64,000 nt of DNA, taken from NCBI GenBank assembly GCA_003022435.1, contig PXUA01000005.1, forward strand, positions 62,001 through 126,000. Reading direction: 5' to 3'. The notes beneath the pieces are model-generated. The model saw only the letters and a list, made by a program, of their open reading frames with translations, was not told the origin of the DNA and made no database searches. A program made the translations under genes and the position numbers. Below are positions 8,302-16,036 of this stretch, in pieces; the stretch's first letter is position 1, and each line of letters begins with the position of its first letter. The DNA is from Bacteroidetes bacterium SW_9_63_38. Its GTDB lineage: Bacteria; Bacteroidota; Rhodothermia; Rhodothermales; Salinibacteraceae.

Positions 8302-8320
8302 ACTCCTCGATTTGAGCATC

Positions 8321-8387
8321 GAATTCCCCCGTTCCAGCAGGGCATACCTTCACAGGATGTCCTGCTGGGATTCGGGGAATTTTATTT
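8321..8387 (+). terminator. Strong rho-independent terminator after glpV
   Basis: An outer stem AATTCCCC/GGGGAATT encloses an inner stem CCAGCAGG/CCTGCTGG with a further small pairing in the loop. TTTTATTT follows. It lies 20 bp after the stop codon. Confidence 0.85.
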
Positions 8388-8395
8388 GGCAATTG

Positions 8396-8414
8396 GGTAT
8401 GCGCTTCGCATACC
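8396..8414. promoter_or_regulatory. Perfect small hairpin upstream of the porin gene
   Basis: GGTATGCG and CGCATACC pair around a CTT loop. It lies about 135 bp before the porin start and could be an operator or a 5' leader hairpin. Confidence 0.4.
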
Positions 8415-8549
8415 TTAATAGGGAGATGATCTGATCTGGATGTTCTGCGATCAGTTTCTTACCGGCACGAGGGGGACCTTCGATCTCCTCCCTTCTGTCG
8501 TTTGCTCTCGCACCCTTTCACGAACACACTCTTCAATCTACACGGACTT

Positions 8550-9806
8550 ATGATTAAGTCTCTTACTAATCAGAAGCTTTACGGCCTCGTGGCCGGGCTC
8601 ATGAGCCTTCTTCTCATGGCCTTCGTCGCCACGCCGGCCCAGGCGCAAATGGACGACGGCGAGCTGCCGAAGGTTGATGTCGGTGGTGCCGTCTCCTCCG
8701 ACGCTCAGGCAATTATCGTTGAGGACTACGACAGCGACGGTCCTGCTGGTCAGGATGGCTACACTGAGACCACTTCTCTCGGATTCAACCGCGTTGCTGC
8801 TCAGATTCAGGCGAACGTGCAGTTCTCCGAGAATGTGAGCGGATACGTGGAGTTGTCTGCCGAACCGGAGGAGAACCCTGACTTCACAAAGTTTACGACG
8901 AACATTGACTTCGTGTACGTGAACGTCAATGTCGCCGAGAACCTGATGGTGCAGGCGGGTACGCCGGGCATCGGTACCGCGAACTTCCCGCGCTGGTCCG
9001 ATGGTGCGCTCGTGCAGGGCAACCCGCTCGTCGGAAACTCCCTCGCCTTCCCGGGCACAGCCGGTAACGGTGGTGTGAAGCTCATCGGAAGTTACCCCGC
9101 GTTTGGGTTTGACCTGACACTCACCCGTGGATTCGGTGGCGGCCAGGACGTTAGCTCGAATGCTGACGACATCGTGAGGGATGGCTCCGGTATCGACATT
9201 TACGGCAAGGCCCGGTACACGGGATCCGACCTCTTCAACCTTGGTGCCGGCGCTGCCTTTCACACCGGTTCCAAGGGGCTCTCGGTCGCTGCTGGGGACG
9301 GTGATTACTACAACGTTCCTTCTGAGATCATCTCCACCGCTTCGGGGGTATCTAGTCGACCGGGCTTCTCGAACTCCCCGACCCTCCCGAGCGACATCAT
9401 CTTCAACGTTGACGGTGAAGTCATGGCGGGTCCGTTCTCCGCGAACGCCCTCCTCGGCTACGCTACCGAGAGCGCCGAGACGGACTCTGGCACAGACGAT
9501 GCCGCAATCTTCGGCGAGCTCGGTGCCAAGTACGATGTCAATGACAGCTTCTTCGTGGCCGGTCGCTTCAGTACTATGAGCGATCAGACCGACTATGACA
9601 GCGACCCTGAGCAGACTCTCATGAGTCGCTTCGCGCTCGGTGCGGGATACACATACGAGGCGGCGATGCTGAAGCTCGAGTACGCCAACCAGAGCCAGGC
9701 AACGGATCCTGCGGACACCGACGCCGGCGATGATGGCACATTTGCGTTCGCCAACCAGGACCACAATTGGCAGGCAATTACCGCACAGTTCTCGGTGGCC
9801 TTTTAA
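8550..9806 (+). CDS. Outer-membrane beta-barrel protein, probable porin
   Basis: This 418-residue protein has a signal peptide (LYGLVAGLMSLLLMAFVATPAQAQ; the ATG at 8550 puts it at the N-terminus). Alternating polar/hydrophobic strands follow, and the protein ends in Phe (FSVAF), as expected for insertion by the BAM complex. Strand-like segments include NRVAAQIQANVQFSENVSGY and FALGAGYTYEAAMLKLEY. Acidic loops (SDADDI-, DTDAGDDG-like) fit a halophile. It resembles general or substrate-specific porins rather than a TonB receptor, since no plug domain is present. Its place between the glycerol-binding protein and glpD suggests that it may admit glycerol or small solutes through the outer membrane. 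That role is inference. Confidence 0.7.
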   Translation: MIKSLTNQKLYGLVAGLMSLLLMAFVATPAQAQMDDGELPKVDVGGAVSSDAQAIIVEDYDSDGPAGQDGYTETTSLGFNRVAAQIQANVQFSENVSGYVELSAEPEENPDFTKFTTNIDFVYVNVNVAENLMVQAGTPGIGTANFPRWSDGALVQGNPLVGNSLAFPGTAGNGGVKLIGSYPAFGFDLTLTRGFGGGQDVSSNADDIVRDGSGIDIYGKARYTGSDLFNLGAGAAFHTGSKGLSVAAGDGDYYNVPSEIISTASGVSSRPGFSNSPTLPSDIIFNVDGEVMAGPFSANALLGYATESAETDSGTDDAAIFGELGAKYDVNDSFFVAGRFSTMSDQTDYDSDPEQTLMSRFALGAGYTYEAAMLKLEYANQSQATDPADTDAGDDGTFAFANQDHNWQAITAQFSVAF

Positions 9807-9867
9807 CTCCACCGACGAACCACAAATTCCTGGCCTTCAATCTTTGACGACGTAGTGTCCAGGTGGC

Positions 9868-9911
9868 CTGGGGCCGTCTCGCGCAAGCGGGGCGGTCCCA
9901 GTGCTTTTTTG
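9868..9911 (+). terminator. Terminator after the porin gene
   Basis: CTGGGGCCGTC pairs with GGGCGGTCCCAG (two mismatches) around a GC-rich loop, followed by TGCTTTTTTG. It lies 62 bp after the stop codon. Confidence 0.65.
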
Positions 9912-10042
9912 TGGGCACTTAATCGAAGATTCTTCGCTCTCTTCAACCGTCAATACCGTTCTCAGATCGCTTTCCCATCTGGGATTGCGTGGAAGCCCGG
10001 ACGCGTGGACGCAGTGACGGTGCACTCTCCGCCCTCCGTGAT

Positions 10043-10140
10043 CAGGGCAATCGCATCTTGTTCTCCGCAGCACACAGGAGGATGTGAGCACAGCGGTACT
10101 GCCTCCATCCATCCACGCCTCCGCTCATTCATATCTCCGC
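10043..10140 (+). repeat. Interspersed repeat family C, copy 1 (truncated)
   Basis: It starts with AGGGCAATCGCATCTTG and continues with the shared core GAGCACAGCGGTACTGCCTC and CATCCACGCCTCCGCTCATTC, then stops. The distal half ending in GCAATCGCCCTGCC is absent. Confidence 0.7.
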
Positions 10141-10291
10141 GTCTCGATCTCTCCGCGTCTCCCATCTCTCAGAACTCACGTGCTCAATCCAAATCGTTCT
10201 CGAATCTCGAAGACCCGGGATTGCTGTCGCAACATCCGTCCCTCTCTTCCGTGAGAGCACTTCGCTTTATTAGGAACTACCTCCCTCTCTT

Positions 10292-10678
10292 ATGAAATCA
10301 TCACTGGTGTTCGCGCTCGGGACAGCATTGCTTTTGACCGCCTGCGGTGGAACGAGCATGATACTCAACCGGGAGAAGGTCCGGTACATCCGCAAAAACG
10401 ACGTCTCCGCCAAGGATAGCAGCCATATCATGGAGGGAGAGCTTTACCGCGGCATGCCCGTCCAACACGCCATTGCGACCCTCGGCGAGCCGTTGAAAAC
10501 CGATACGTCGAGCTGGAAAGACGGAACGCAGCTCAAGTTGACGTACCGGGCTCGCCCAAGCTCCAGTGGGGGGTACATGCCTCGGGCCAACGTCTACGCC
10601 ACCAACGACAATGTGACGCGGTGGGAGAATCTGGACAAAATCCCTCGCTTCGACGCGTACTACCGGCCGGGGAATTAA
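10292..10678 (+). CDS. Small predicted lipoprotein, BamE/SmpA-like fold possible
   Basis: This 128-residue protein has a lipoprotein signal (KSSLVFALGTALLLTAC, lipobox LTAC with Cys at residue 18). The mature part contains ELYRGMPVQHAIATLGEP, which resembles the helix pair of SmpA/BamE/OmlA-type lipoproteins (G-M-x-x-x-x-V, then L-G-x-P). A basic, strand-rich C-terminus ends FDAYYRPGN. It is probably membrane-anchored and may assist outer-membrane assembly or stability. It could equally be a lineage-specific lipoprotein, as the resemblance is short. It stands alone on the plus strand with repeats on both sides. Confidence 0.55.
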   Translation: MKSSLVFALGTALLLTACGGTSMILNREKVRYIRKNDVSAKDSSHIMEGELYRGMPVQHAIATLGEPLKTDTSSWKDGTQLKLTYRARPSSSGGYMPRANVYATNDNVTRWENLDKIPRFDAYYRPGN

Positions 10679-10693
10679 TGGGTTTGGGCGTTT

Positions 10694-10725
10694 GGGAGCA
10701 GTGTCCCGACTACTGTCGGGGTGTG
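10694..10725 (+). repeat. GTGTCCCGAC hairpin repeat, copy 1
   Basis: GGGAGCAGTGTCCCGAC then TACTGTCGGGGTGTG forms a CCCGAC/GTCGGG stem. It is nearly identical (about 30 of 32 bases) to the reverse complement of 19343-19375. It starts 16 bp after the lipoprotein stop and could act as a terminator. Confidence 0.65.
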
Positions 10726-10911
10726 TACGTCTCCCGTCTATAGCGACATCTGACGACACCCGGTGCACCCATCTGCCCTCTTGCCCGTGCTGCCGAACCG
10801 ATCTGCGGTCCCGCATCTGCCCAGCGGTCAGTAACAAATCGAGACGGGATCCCGGGCGTCGCACGACGTCAACCGTACGGTGCCAGAAGCCATCTTCACG
10901 TTCCCTCCCCC

Positions 10912-11066
10912 CACGGCAACCGCATCTTACGCCCCCCTCGGCATGTCGATTGTCAGACGCACCGTGCGCCACTCCCACACCCACGTACTTTTCGGCACAA
11001 TTGGGTGATATGGGCAGCGGAGTTCCCTTCGCCTGCCCTGAGTTTTTAACATGCAATCGCCCTGCC
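10912..11066 (+). repeat. Interspersed repeat family C, diverged copy 2
   Basis: It starts CACGGCAACCGCATCTT and ends ACATGCAATCGCCCTGCC like other members. The interior is poorly conserved apart from a GGGCAG-containing segment. Confidence 0.5.
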
Positions 11067-11349
11067 CTCCCCCCAAGCTTCCGTGACAAGAGGTGCGCCC
11101 GAAAAGTTGGATTGTTACACGAAAGCTCCAATCTCTTTCACCGCATCTCGTGTCAACGTCCCGACGCGCAACGTCCCAACGTACAAGGCGCACTAGTGCG
11201 TCACGATCCCGGAAATACCGGCTGAAAGAGGCAGATGAGCGGATCCTCCCTTCATAGAAGCTGAACGTACGATCGCCCGGCTGGAAGCCCTTTTCTGCTT
11301 GCGATTGGCCGCGCGCACGCGTTCCTTATTGTAGATGTGGACGTTTGTA

Positions 11350-11406
11350 AGCAGTGTCCCGATGGCATCCCGACGGCTGTCGGGACTGCCTGTGTCGGGG
11401 TGTTAT
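11350..11406 (+). repeat. GTGTCCCGA hairpin repeat, copy 2 with inserted hairpin
   Basis: GCAGTGTCCCGA and TGTGTCGGGGTGT flank an inner hairpin GGCATCCCGAC/GTCGGGACTGCC (11364-11390). The 18 bases GCATCCCGACGGCTGTCG at 11365-11382 recur exactly at 5176-5193. Confidence 0.6.
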
Positions 11407-11599
11407 GTGCGTAGGTGGGTGGGCGACTGGAATATAGGCGAACGTCGTCCCCTCAGAATTTCCGTCGAATGGTGTCGTGCATACACGGGCCTACGTACAC
11501 ACCTACACGCCTACAGACGTACACACCTACAGCCCTCAATGAGGCTTGCGGAGTTGGCATAAACGCTCTTTTCGTCGCTCTTCACCCTCCTCACGATTT

Positions 11600-13177
11600 A
11601 TGAAGCGCAGTCAAGGCATCGACGCAATTGAATCTCGCGAGACCCCCTGGGACGTCGTCGTCATCGGCGGCGGGGCCACCGGGCTCGGGTGTGCCCTCGA
11701 GGCGGCCGCCCGCGGCTACGACACCCTCCTCCTCGAAATGCACGACTTTGCCAAGGCCACGTCCAGCCGCTCGACAAAGCTGGTCCACGGCGGCGTGCGG
11801 TACCTGGAGCAATTCCAGGTCGGCCTCGTCTTCGAGGCGCTCCAGGAACGCGAGCGCCTGCAGGACAACGCCCCCCACCTCGTCCGCAACCTCTCCTTTG
11901 TCGTGCCGAGCTACAAGTGGTGGGAGGCGCCGTACTACGGCATCGGCATGAAGGTGTACGACCTGCTGGCTGGGAGCCAGAACTTCGGCACGTCCCGCTA
12001 CCTGAACAAGGAGAAGACGCTGGAGCACCTGCCCACTCTCGAGCCCGAGGGTCTGACCGGCGGCATCGAGTACTTTGACGGCCAGTTCGACGACACCCGC
12101 CTCGCGGTGAACATGGCGCAGACCGCCACCGAGCACGGCGGCGTGGCCGTCAACTACATGAGGGTGACTGACCTGACGAAGACGAACGGGCAGGTCGACG
12201 GCGTCATTGCGCACGACTGGGAGTCGGACACCACGCACGAGATCAAGGCCGAGACGGTCATCAACGCCACCGGCATCTTTACGGACACGATCCGGGAGAT
12301 GGACGACGCCGACGCCCAGCCCACCCTCCGCCCCAGCCAGGGCACGCACATCGTCCTGGACCGGTCGTACCTCCCCGGCGACAGCGCCATCATGATCCCG
12401 AAGACGGACGACGGGCGCGTGCTCTTTGCGATTCCCTGGAACGACCGCCTGGTGGTGGGCACAACCGACATGCCGGTCGACGACGTGAGCCACGAGCCCA
12501 CGCCCACCGAGGAGGAAATTTCCTACCTCATTGAGCACTCCAACCGGTACCTCGCCAAGACGCTGACGCCGGACGATGTGCTCAGCACGTATGCCGGCAT
12601 TCGCCCCCTAGTGGCCCCGCCGGGCAGCAGCGGCGACACCTCCGAGATCTCGCGGACCCATCAGCTCTCGGTATCCGACAGCGGCCTCGTCACCATCTCC
12701 GGCGGCAAGTGGACCACCTACCGGCAGATGGCCGAGGACACCCTCGACGAAGCCATCGACCACAGCGGCCTCGACAAGCGGCCGTCGGTCACCGGCGACC
12801 TGAAGTTGCACGGCGCCACCGAGAACGCCGATCAGTACGGCGACCTCAAGCACTATGGCGCCGACGCACCGGGCTTGCAGGAACTCATGGACGAACGCCC
12901 CGAACTGGAAGAGCAACTCGACGAGCGGCTTCCCATTCGCGGCGCGCAGGTGGTGTGGGCGGTCCGGCACGAGATGGCCCGCGCCGTGGAGGACGTGCTC
13001 GCCCGCCGTACACGGTGCCTGCTCCTAAATGCGCAGGCCAGTATCGACATTGCCCCGCGCGTGGCGGAGCTCATGGCCGAGGAGCTGGACCAGGACGACG
13101 CGTGGGTGCAAAACCAGGTGGACGAATACACCGAGCTGGCCGAGGGCTACCTCATCCCGGAGACCGTGATGGCGTAG
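11600..13177 (+). CDS. glpD: Aerobic glycerol-3-phosphate dehydrogenase
   Basis: This 525-residue FAD enzyme oxidises sn-glycerol 3-phosphate to dihydroxyacetone phosphate and passes electrons to the quinone pool at the inner membrane. The N-terminal dinucleotide motif VVVIGGGATGLGCALEAA is at about residues 18-35. The family motif ATSSRSTKLVHGGVRYLEQ follows near 55-75, and ISGGKWTTYRQMAED lies near residue 365. The C-terminal DAO_C-like domain closes the protein. ATG at 11600 was chosen because upstream in-frame sequence is repeat-derived. It completes the catabolic half of the glycerol cluster. Glycerol kinase, needed to make its substrate, is not in the window. Confidence 0.95.
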   Translation: MKRSQGIDAIESRETPWDVVVIGGGATGLGCALEAAARGYDTLLLEMHDFAKATSSRSTKLVHGGVRYLEQFQVGLVFEALQERERLQDNAPHLVRNLSFVVPSYKWWEAPYYGIGMKVYDLLAGSQNFGTSRYLNKEKTLEHLPTLEPEGLTGGIEYFDGQFDDTRLAVNMAQTATEHGGVAVNYMRVTDLTKTNGQVDGVIAHDWESDTTHEIKAETVINATGIFTDTIREMDDADAQPTLRPSQGTHIVLDRSYLPGDSAIMIPKTDDGRVLFAIPWNDRLVVGTTDMPVDDVSHEPTPTEEEISYLIEHSNRYLAKTLTPDDVLSTYAGIRPLVAPPGSSGDTSEISRTHQLSVSDSGLVTISGGKWTTYRQMAEDTLDEAIDHSGLDKRPSVTGDLKLHGATENADQYGDLKHYGADAPGLQELMDERPELEEQLDERLPIRGAQVVWAVRHEMARAVEDVLARRTRCLLLNAQASIDIAPRVAELMAEELDQDDAWVQNQVDEYTELAEGYLIPETVMA

Positions 13178-13207
13178 GCCTCGCCTCCCCATCTGTTGCG
13201 ACACACC

Positions 13208-13250
13208 GGGAGTCGGACGGTCCATCGGGGCCGTGCGGCTCCCGTTTGTG
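13208..13250 (+). terminator. Terminator-like hairpin after glpD
   Basis: GGGAGTCGGACGG pairs with CCGTGCGGCTCCC (two mismatches), followed by GTTTGTGTT. It lies 30 bp after the stop. Confidence 0.6.
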
Positions 13251-13666
13251 TTGCGGGATTCCGTCCACGGCGCGCTCGGTCTGCCGCTCCCGTGTCCCAA
13301 CCGAAGTTCCTTCTCCTCCTACCCTCCGAACACATACAACGTTTTACGTTCGAACGCTCACCGTCCCCTTCGCTCGCTCAGGAAGAGCGTCTTCGTCCAT
13401 ACCGCTAGTGTGCCCGTGTTACTGCTCGTTCCGCGCTCCTGCCGCCCTTCATCACCGCACTTGTCGGCACAGCCATTCTGATCCATCTGGCGACGGCGTC
13501 GTCTCCAACGTACTCCTCAAAGACACACTGGGCCAAAATTCCAGCTGGATCGTCGGCACCGCCTGAATCTGTGAAGCGTGAAGAGTGATGTGTGGGACGT
13601 AATGTGTGAGACGTGATCCGTGATTCTCTCTCCGATGCAGAACCTCAATCCGGCTTCCGCATCCCC

Positions 13667-13834
13667 CACGGCAATCGCATCTTGCTCTCCGGAGCCCCCG
13701 AGAGGAGAGGGAGGGGCGCAGCGTGAATGCCCCCACGCATCCACGCCTCCGCTCGTTTCAGGCAGTCGGGCCGATCAACGGCAAAATCGCCTCCTACGTC
13801 TCCGGACCTCTGACAACGTGCAATCGCCCTGCCC
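13667..13834 (+). repeat. Interspersed repeat family C, copy 3 (full length)
   Basis: It runs from CACGGCAATCGCATCTTGC to CAACGTGCAATCGCCCTGCC, with the core CATCCACGCCTCCGCTC and the segment GGGCCGATCAACGGCAAAAT. It ends 4 bp from the fbp stop codon and may form part of the fbp 3' end. Confidence 0.75.
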
Positions 13835-13837
13835 GCA

Positions 13838-14932
13838 TCACGTCTTCAGCGTCTCCGCCCGCTCGGGCTCGCCCTGCAGGAACGCCTCGGCACGCCGCAC
13901 CATCTGGTCGCTGCCGATAAACAGCGGCGTCCGCTGGTGCAACTTCTCGGGCGTCTTTTCCAGGATGGGCTGGTGCCCGTCGGTCGCGCGCCCCCCGGCC
14001 TGCTCGGCAATGAAGGCCATCGGATTGGCCTCATACATGAGGCGCAGCTTCCCTTCCGGATTCCCCTGCGTGGCGGGGTACATGTAAATGCCGCCCTTCA
14101 GCAGGTTGCGGTGGAAGTCCGTGACGAACGACCCGATGTACCGCGTCTTGACGGGCCGGTTCGTCTCCGGATCGAACTCCTGCAGCCAATCGAGGTAGTT
14201 GCGCAGCCCTTCCTGGAAGGAGTGGTGGTAGCCGACATTGATGGAAAAGATGTTGCCCGTGTCCGGCGTCGTGAGATTCGGGTGCGAGAGCAGAAACTCC
14301 CCAATCGAGGGATCGAGCGTGAAGCCGTGCACGCCGTTGCCGGTGGTGAAGACGAACATCGTGGACGAGCCGTAGACCACGTAGCCGGCGGCCACCTGCT
14401 CGGTCCCCGGCTGCAGGGCGGCGTCGAGGGTCGGCTCCTCCTCGTCGTGGTCGTCGGGCAGCCGGTAGATGCTGAAGATCGTCCCGACCGACACGCACAC
14501 GTCGATGTTGGAGGACCCGTCCAGCGGGTCGAGCAGGACGATGTAGTCGCCGTCTCCGCCTTCCACCTTCGTGTTTAGGGGAATGGCCTCCGCGTGCTCC
14601 TCGGACCCGATGAGGCAGCACTCGCCGCCCCGCCGAAGGGCCAGCACGAACTCCCGGTGCGCCAGCGCGTCCATCTTCTGTTGCACCTCCCCCTGCACGT
14701 TGGTTTCACCGGTACTCCCGTAGATGTCGATGAGCCCGGCCTTCCGCATGTCGCGGTTGACGATTTTCGCCGCCAGCCCAATGTCCCGCAGCAGTCGCGA
14801 AAACGAGCCCGTTGAATGCGGAAAGCGATCCTCCTGCTCGATGATAAACTGTTCGAGGGTCTCGAACTCGCCGAGCTGTGCGTCCATCGTGGACGGGCTG
14901 GCATTGGACGAGGCGTCGTTCGCGGTGCTCAT
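13838..14932 (-). CDS. fbp: Fructose-1,6-bisphosphatase, class I
   Basis: This 364-residue cytoplasmic enzyme hydrolyses fructose 1,6-bisphosphate to fructose 6-phosphate, the committed step of gluconeogenesis. The metal-binding motif LLDPLDGSSNID is near residues 130-142. An N-terminal GETNVQGEVQQKMD segment and the substrate motif GKLRLMYEANPMAFIAEQAGG near 310-330 are all class I hallmarks. The length is close to the usual 330-360, with an acidic insert (DDHDEEEP) typical of halophiles. It is convergent with glpD. Functionally the two connect, since growth on glycerol requires this enzyme for hexose synthesis. Confidence 0.95.
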   Translation of the reverse strand: MSTANDASSNASPSTMDAQLGEFETLEQFIIEQEDRFPHSTGSFSRLLRDIGLAAKIVNRDMRKAGLIDIYGSTGETNVQGEVQQKMDALAHREFVLALRRGGECCLIGSEEHAEAIPLNTKVEGGDGDYIVLLDPLDGSSNIDVCVSVGTIFSIYRLPDDHDEEEPTLDAALQPGTEQVAAGYVVYGSSTMFVFTTGNGVHGFTLDPSIGEFLLSHPNLTTPDTGNIFSINVGYHHSFQEGLRNYLDWLQEFDPETNRPVKTRYIGSFVTDFHRNLLKGGIYMYPATQGNPEGKLRLMYEANPMAFIAEQAGGRATDGHQPILEKTPEKLHQRTPLFIGSDQMVRRAEAFLQGEPERAETLKT

Positions 14933-15304
14933 GGGTGTTGTGGTCTGGTCGAATCCGATGACGAAGGGCCTCCGTACCTGCGCACAGGCGCCGGAAAGCG
15001 CCGATCGTCCCCTGGCTCTGCACGGGAAGGGGCTGCGAGTACGAATGATGTCCGGAACCGGTCCGCACGGCTCTCCTCACCCTCGGTGTCCAGAACCGGT
15101 CCGTTCCCAATATAAGAAGATTCGCCGTCCTCCCAAATGGCGATTTGATTGGGCGATTTGTAGTCCGTAATGCATATTGCGTGAGGCTGCCTGCACACTG
15201 CAGAGGTGCCTGTGCTTCGCATAGCTGCCTGTGCTTCGCACGGGCTGCCCGTATCAGTGGTCACAAGTCATACCCTCACGGATTGCGCTGAGAATATGAT
15301 TTCC
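14933..15304. other. Intergenic region upstream of fbp
   Basis: No gene is seen. The fbp promoter should lie here on the minus strand. Short direct repeats are present: AACCGGTCCG twice (15056-15065 and 15092-15101), GGCGATTTG twice near 15138-15160, and GCTGCCTGTGCTTCGCA twice near 15206-15240. Confidence 0.4.
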
Positions 15305-15982
15305 TTATTCGGCCTGCAGGAGCCGGTCGAGATCGAGATCCTCGATCAGGGTTCGGGTGCGCGGGGCCGCGACATCGGTGGTGCTGAGGTCGTCAACGAG
15401 GCGCTGGAGAGCGGTGGGCGTATCCACGTCGTACCACGGCGGCAGCACCGTGAGGCGGGCATCGGTCCTGCCGACGCGAGTCAGCGTATCGGCAAACACA
15501 TCGTCGTGACTGTAATGCATGCCGTCGAAGAGCTGCGGGTACACAGCCGTCATGCCGAGCAGGTAATAGCCCCCGTCGTCGCTGGGCCCGATGCAGACGG
15601 TCCGGTCTCCCTCCAGCGTGGTGAAGGCCTGCTCCACAAACGCGGGCGGCAGGGTCGGGTGGTCGGTGCCGACGATGACGGCCCGCGTACCTCCATCCAC
15701 CAGCACATCTCGAAACGCCTTCTTCATACGCGCCCCCAGCCCGTCGCCCCGCTGCTCATGGACCGAAATGGCGTCGGGGACCGCCTGCACGTCGTCCGCC
15801 GTGAACGGCGGCGCCAGGTAGAGGCGCACATCGACGGGCAGGTCGGCGTACACGTCGAGCGCGTCCCGCAAAAACGCCCGGTACAGGCGCGCCGCTTCCT
15901 CGGGGGTCAGAACGGGCGTAAGGCGGGTCTTGACGTGGCCAGGACGCGGAATCTTGGCGAAAACAAGAAGCGTGTTACTCAT
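15305..15982 (-). CDS. DUF2064/TIGR04282 family glycosyltransferase-like protein
   Basis: This 225-residue cytoplasmic protein of the GT-A nucleotidyltransferase fold opens with VFAKIPRPGHVKTRLTP, the hallmark of the TIGR04282 family. A GTDHPTLP motif (equivalent of a DxD region) lies near residue 105 and GPSDDGGYYLLGM near 130. Members are annotated as arsenosugar-type glycosyltransferases or cofactor-biosynthesis nucleotidyltransferases, but the substrate here cannot be read from the sequence. It lies 54 bp downstream of the cysteine desulfurase gene on the same strand and is probably cotranscribed. Confidence 0.8.
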   Translation of the reverse strand: MSNTLLVFAKIPRPGHVKTRLTPVLTPEEAARLYRAFLRDALDVYADLPVDVRLYLAPPFTADDVQAVPDAISVHEQRGDGLGARMKKAFRDVLVDGGTRAVIVGTDHPTLPPAFVEQAFTTLEGDRTVCIGPSDDGGYYLLGMTAVYPQLFDGMHYSHDDVFADTLTRVGRTDARLTVLPPWYDVDTPTALQRLVDDLSTTDVAAPRTRTLIEDLDLDRLLQAE

Positions 15983-16036
15983 GCAAATCGGGAGCTCAAA
16001 AGACGGAACGGGCGCGGACGCGTCGGGCCGGGCCGG

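Larger units (their letters stand above)
9807..10291. other. Intergenic region between porin and lipoprotein genes
   Basis: No gene is seen. It holds the porin terminator, a truncated copy of the 165-bp repeat family C (10043-10140) and runs of ATCTCCGCGTCTC-type low-complexity sequence up to about 10170. Confidence 0.5.
10679..11599. other. 0.9-kb repeat-rich intergenic region upstream of glpD
   Basis: No convincing gene is seen. It contains two copies of the GTGTCCCGAC hairpin repeat (10694-10725 and 11350-11406), a diverged copy of family C (10912-11066), and an imperfect tandem stretch of ACGTACACACCTACA units at 11491-11533. The glpD promoter should lie in the last 100-300 bp. Confidence 0.5.
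13178..13837. other. Intergenic region between convergent glpD and fbp
   Basis: No gene is seen. It holds the glpD terminator, a short array of GTGTGGGACGT/GTGTGAGACGTG-like direct repeats (13576-13622) and a full copy of repeat family C that runs up to the fbp stop codon. Confidence 0.5.

Noticed and set aside
6526-8319. Long minus-strand open frame opposite glpV (597 codons)
   Set aside because: It is antisense to a well-supported binding protein, has an Arg/Val/Gly-rich composition typical of high-GC shadow frames, and shows no family motif.
8538-9812. 424-codon minus-strand open frame opposite the porin
   Set aside because: No motifs or plausible start. The plus-strand gene has a signal peptide and a C-terminal Phe.
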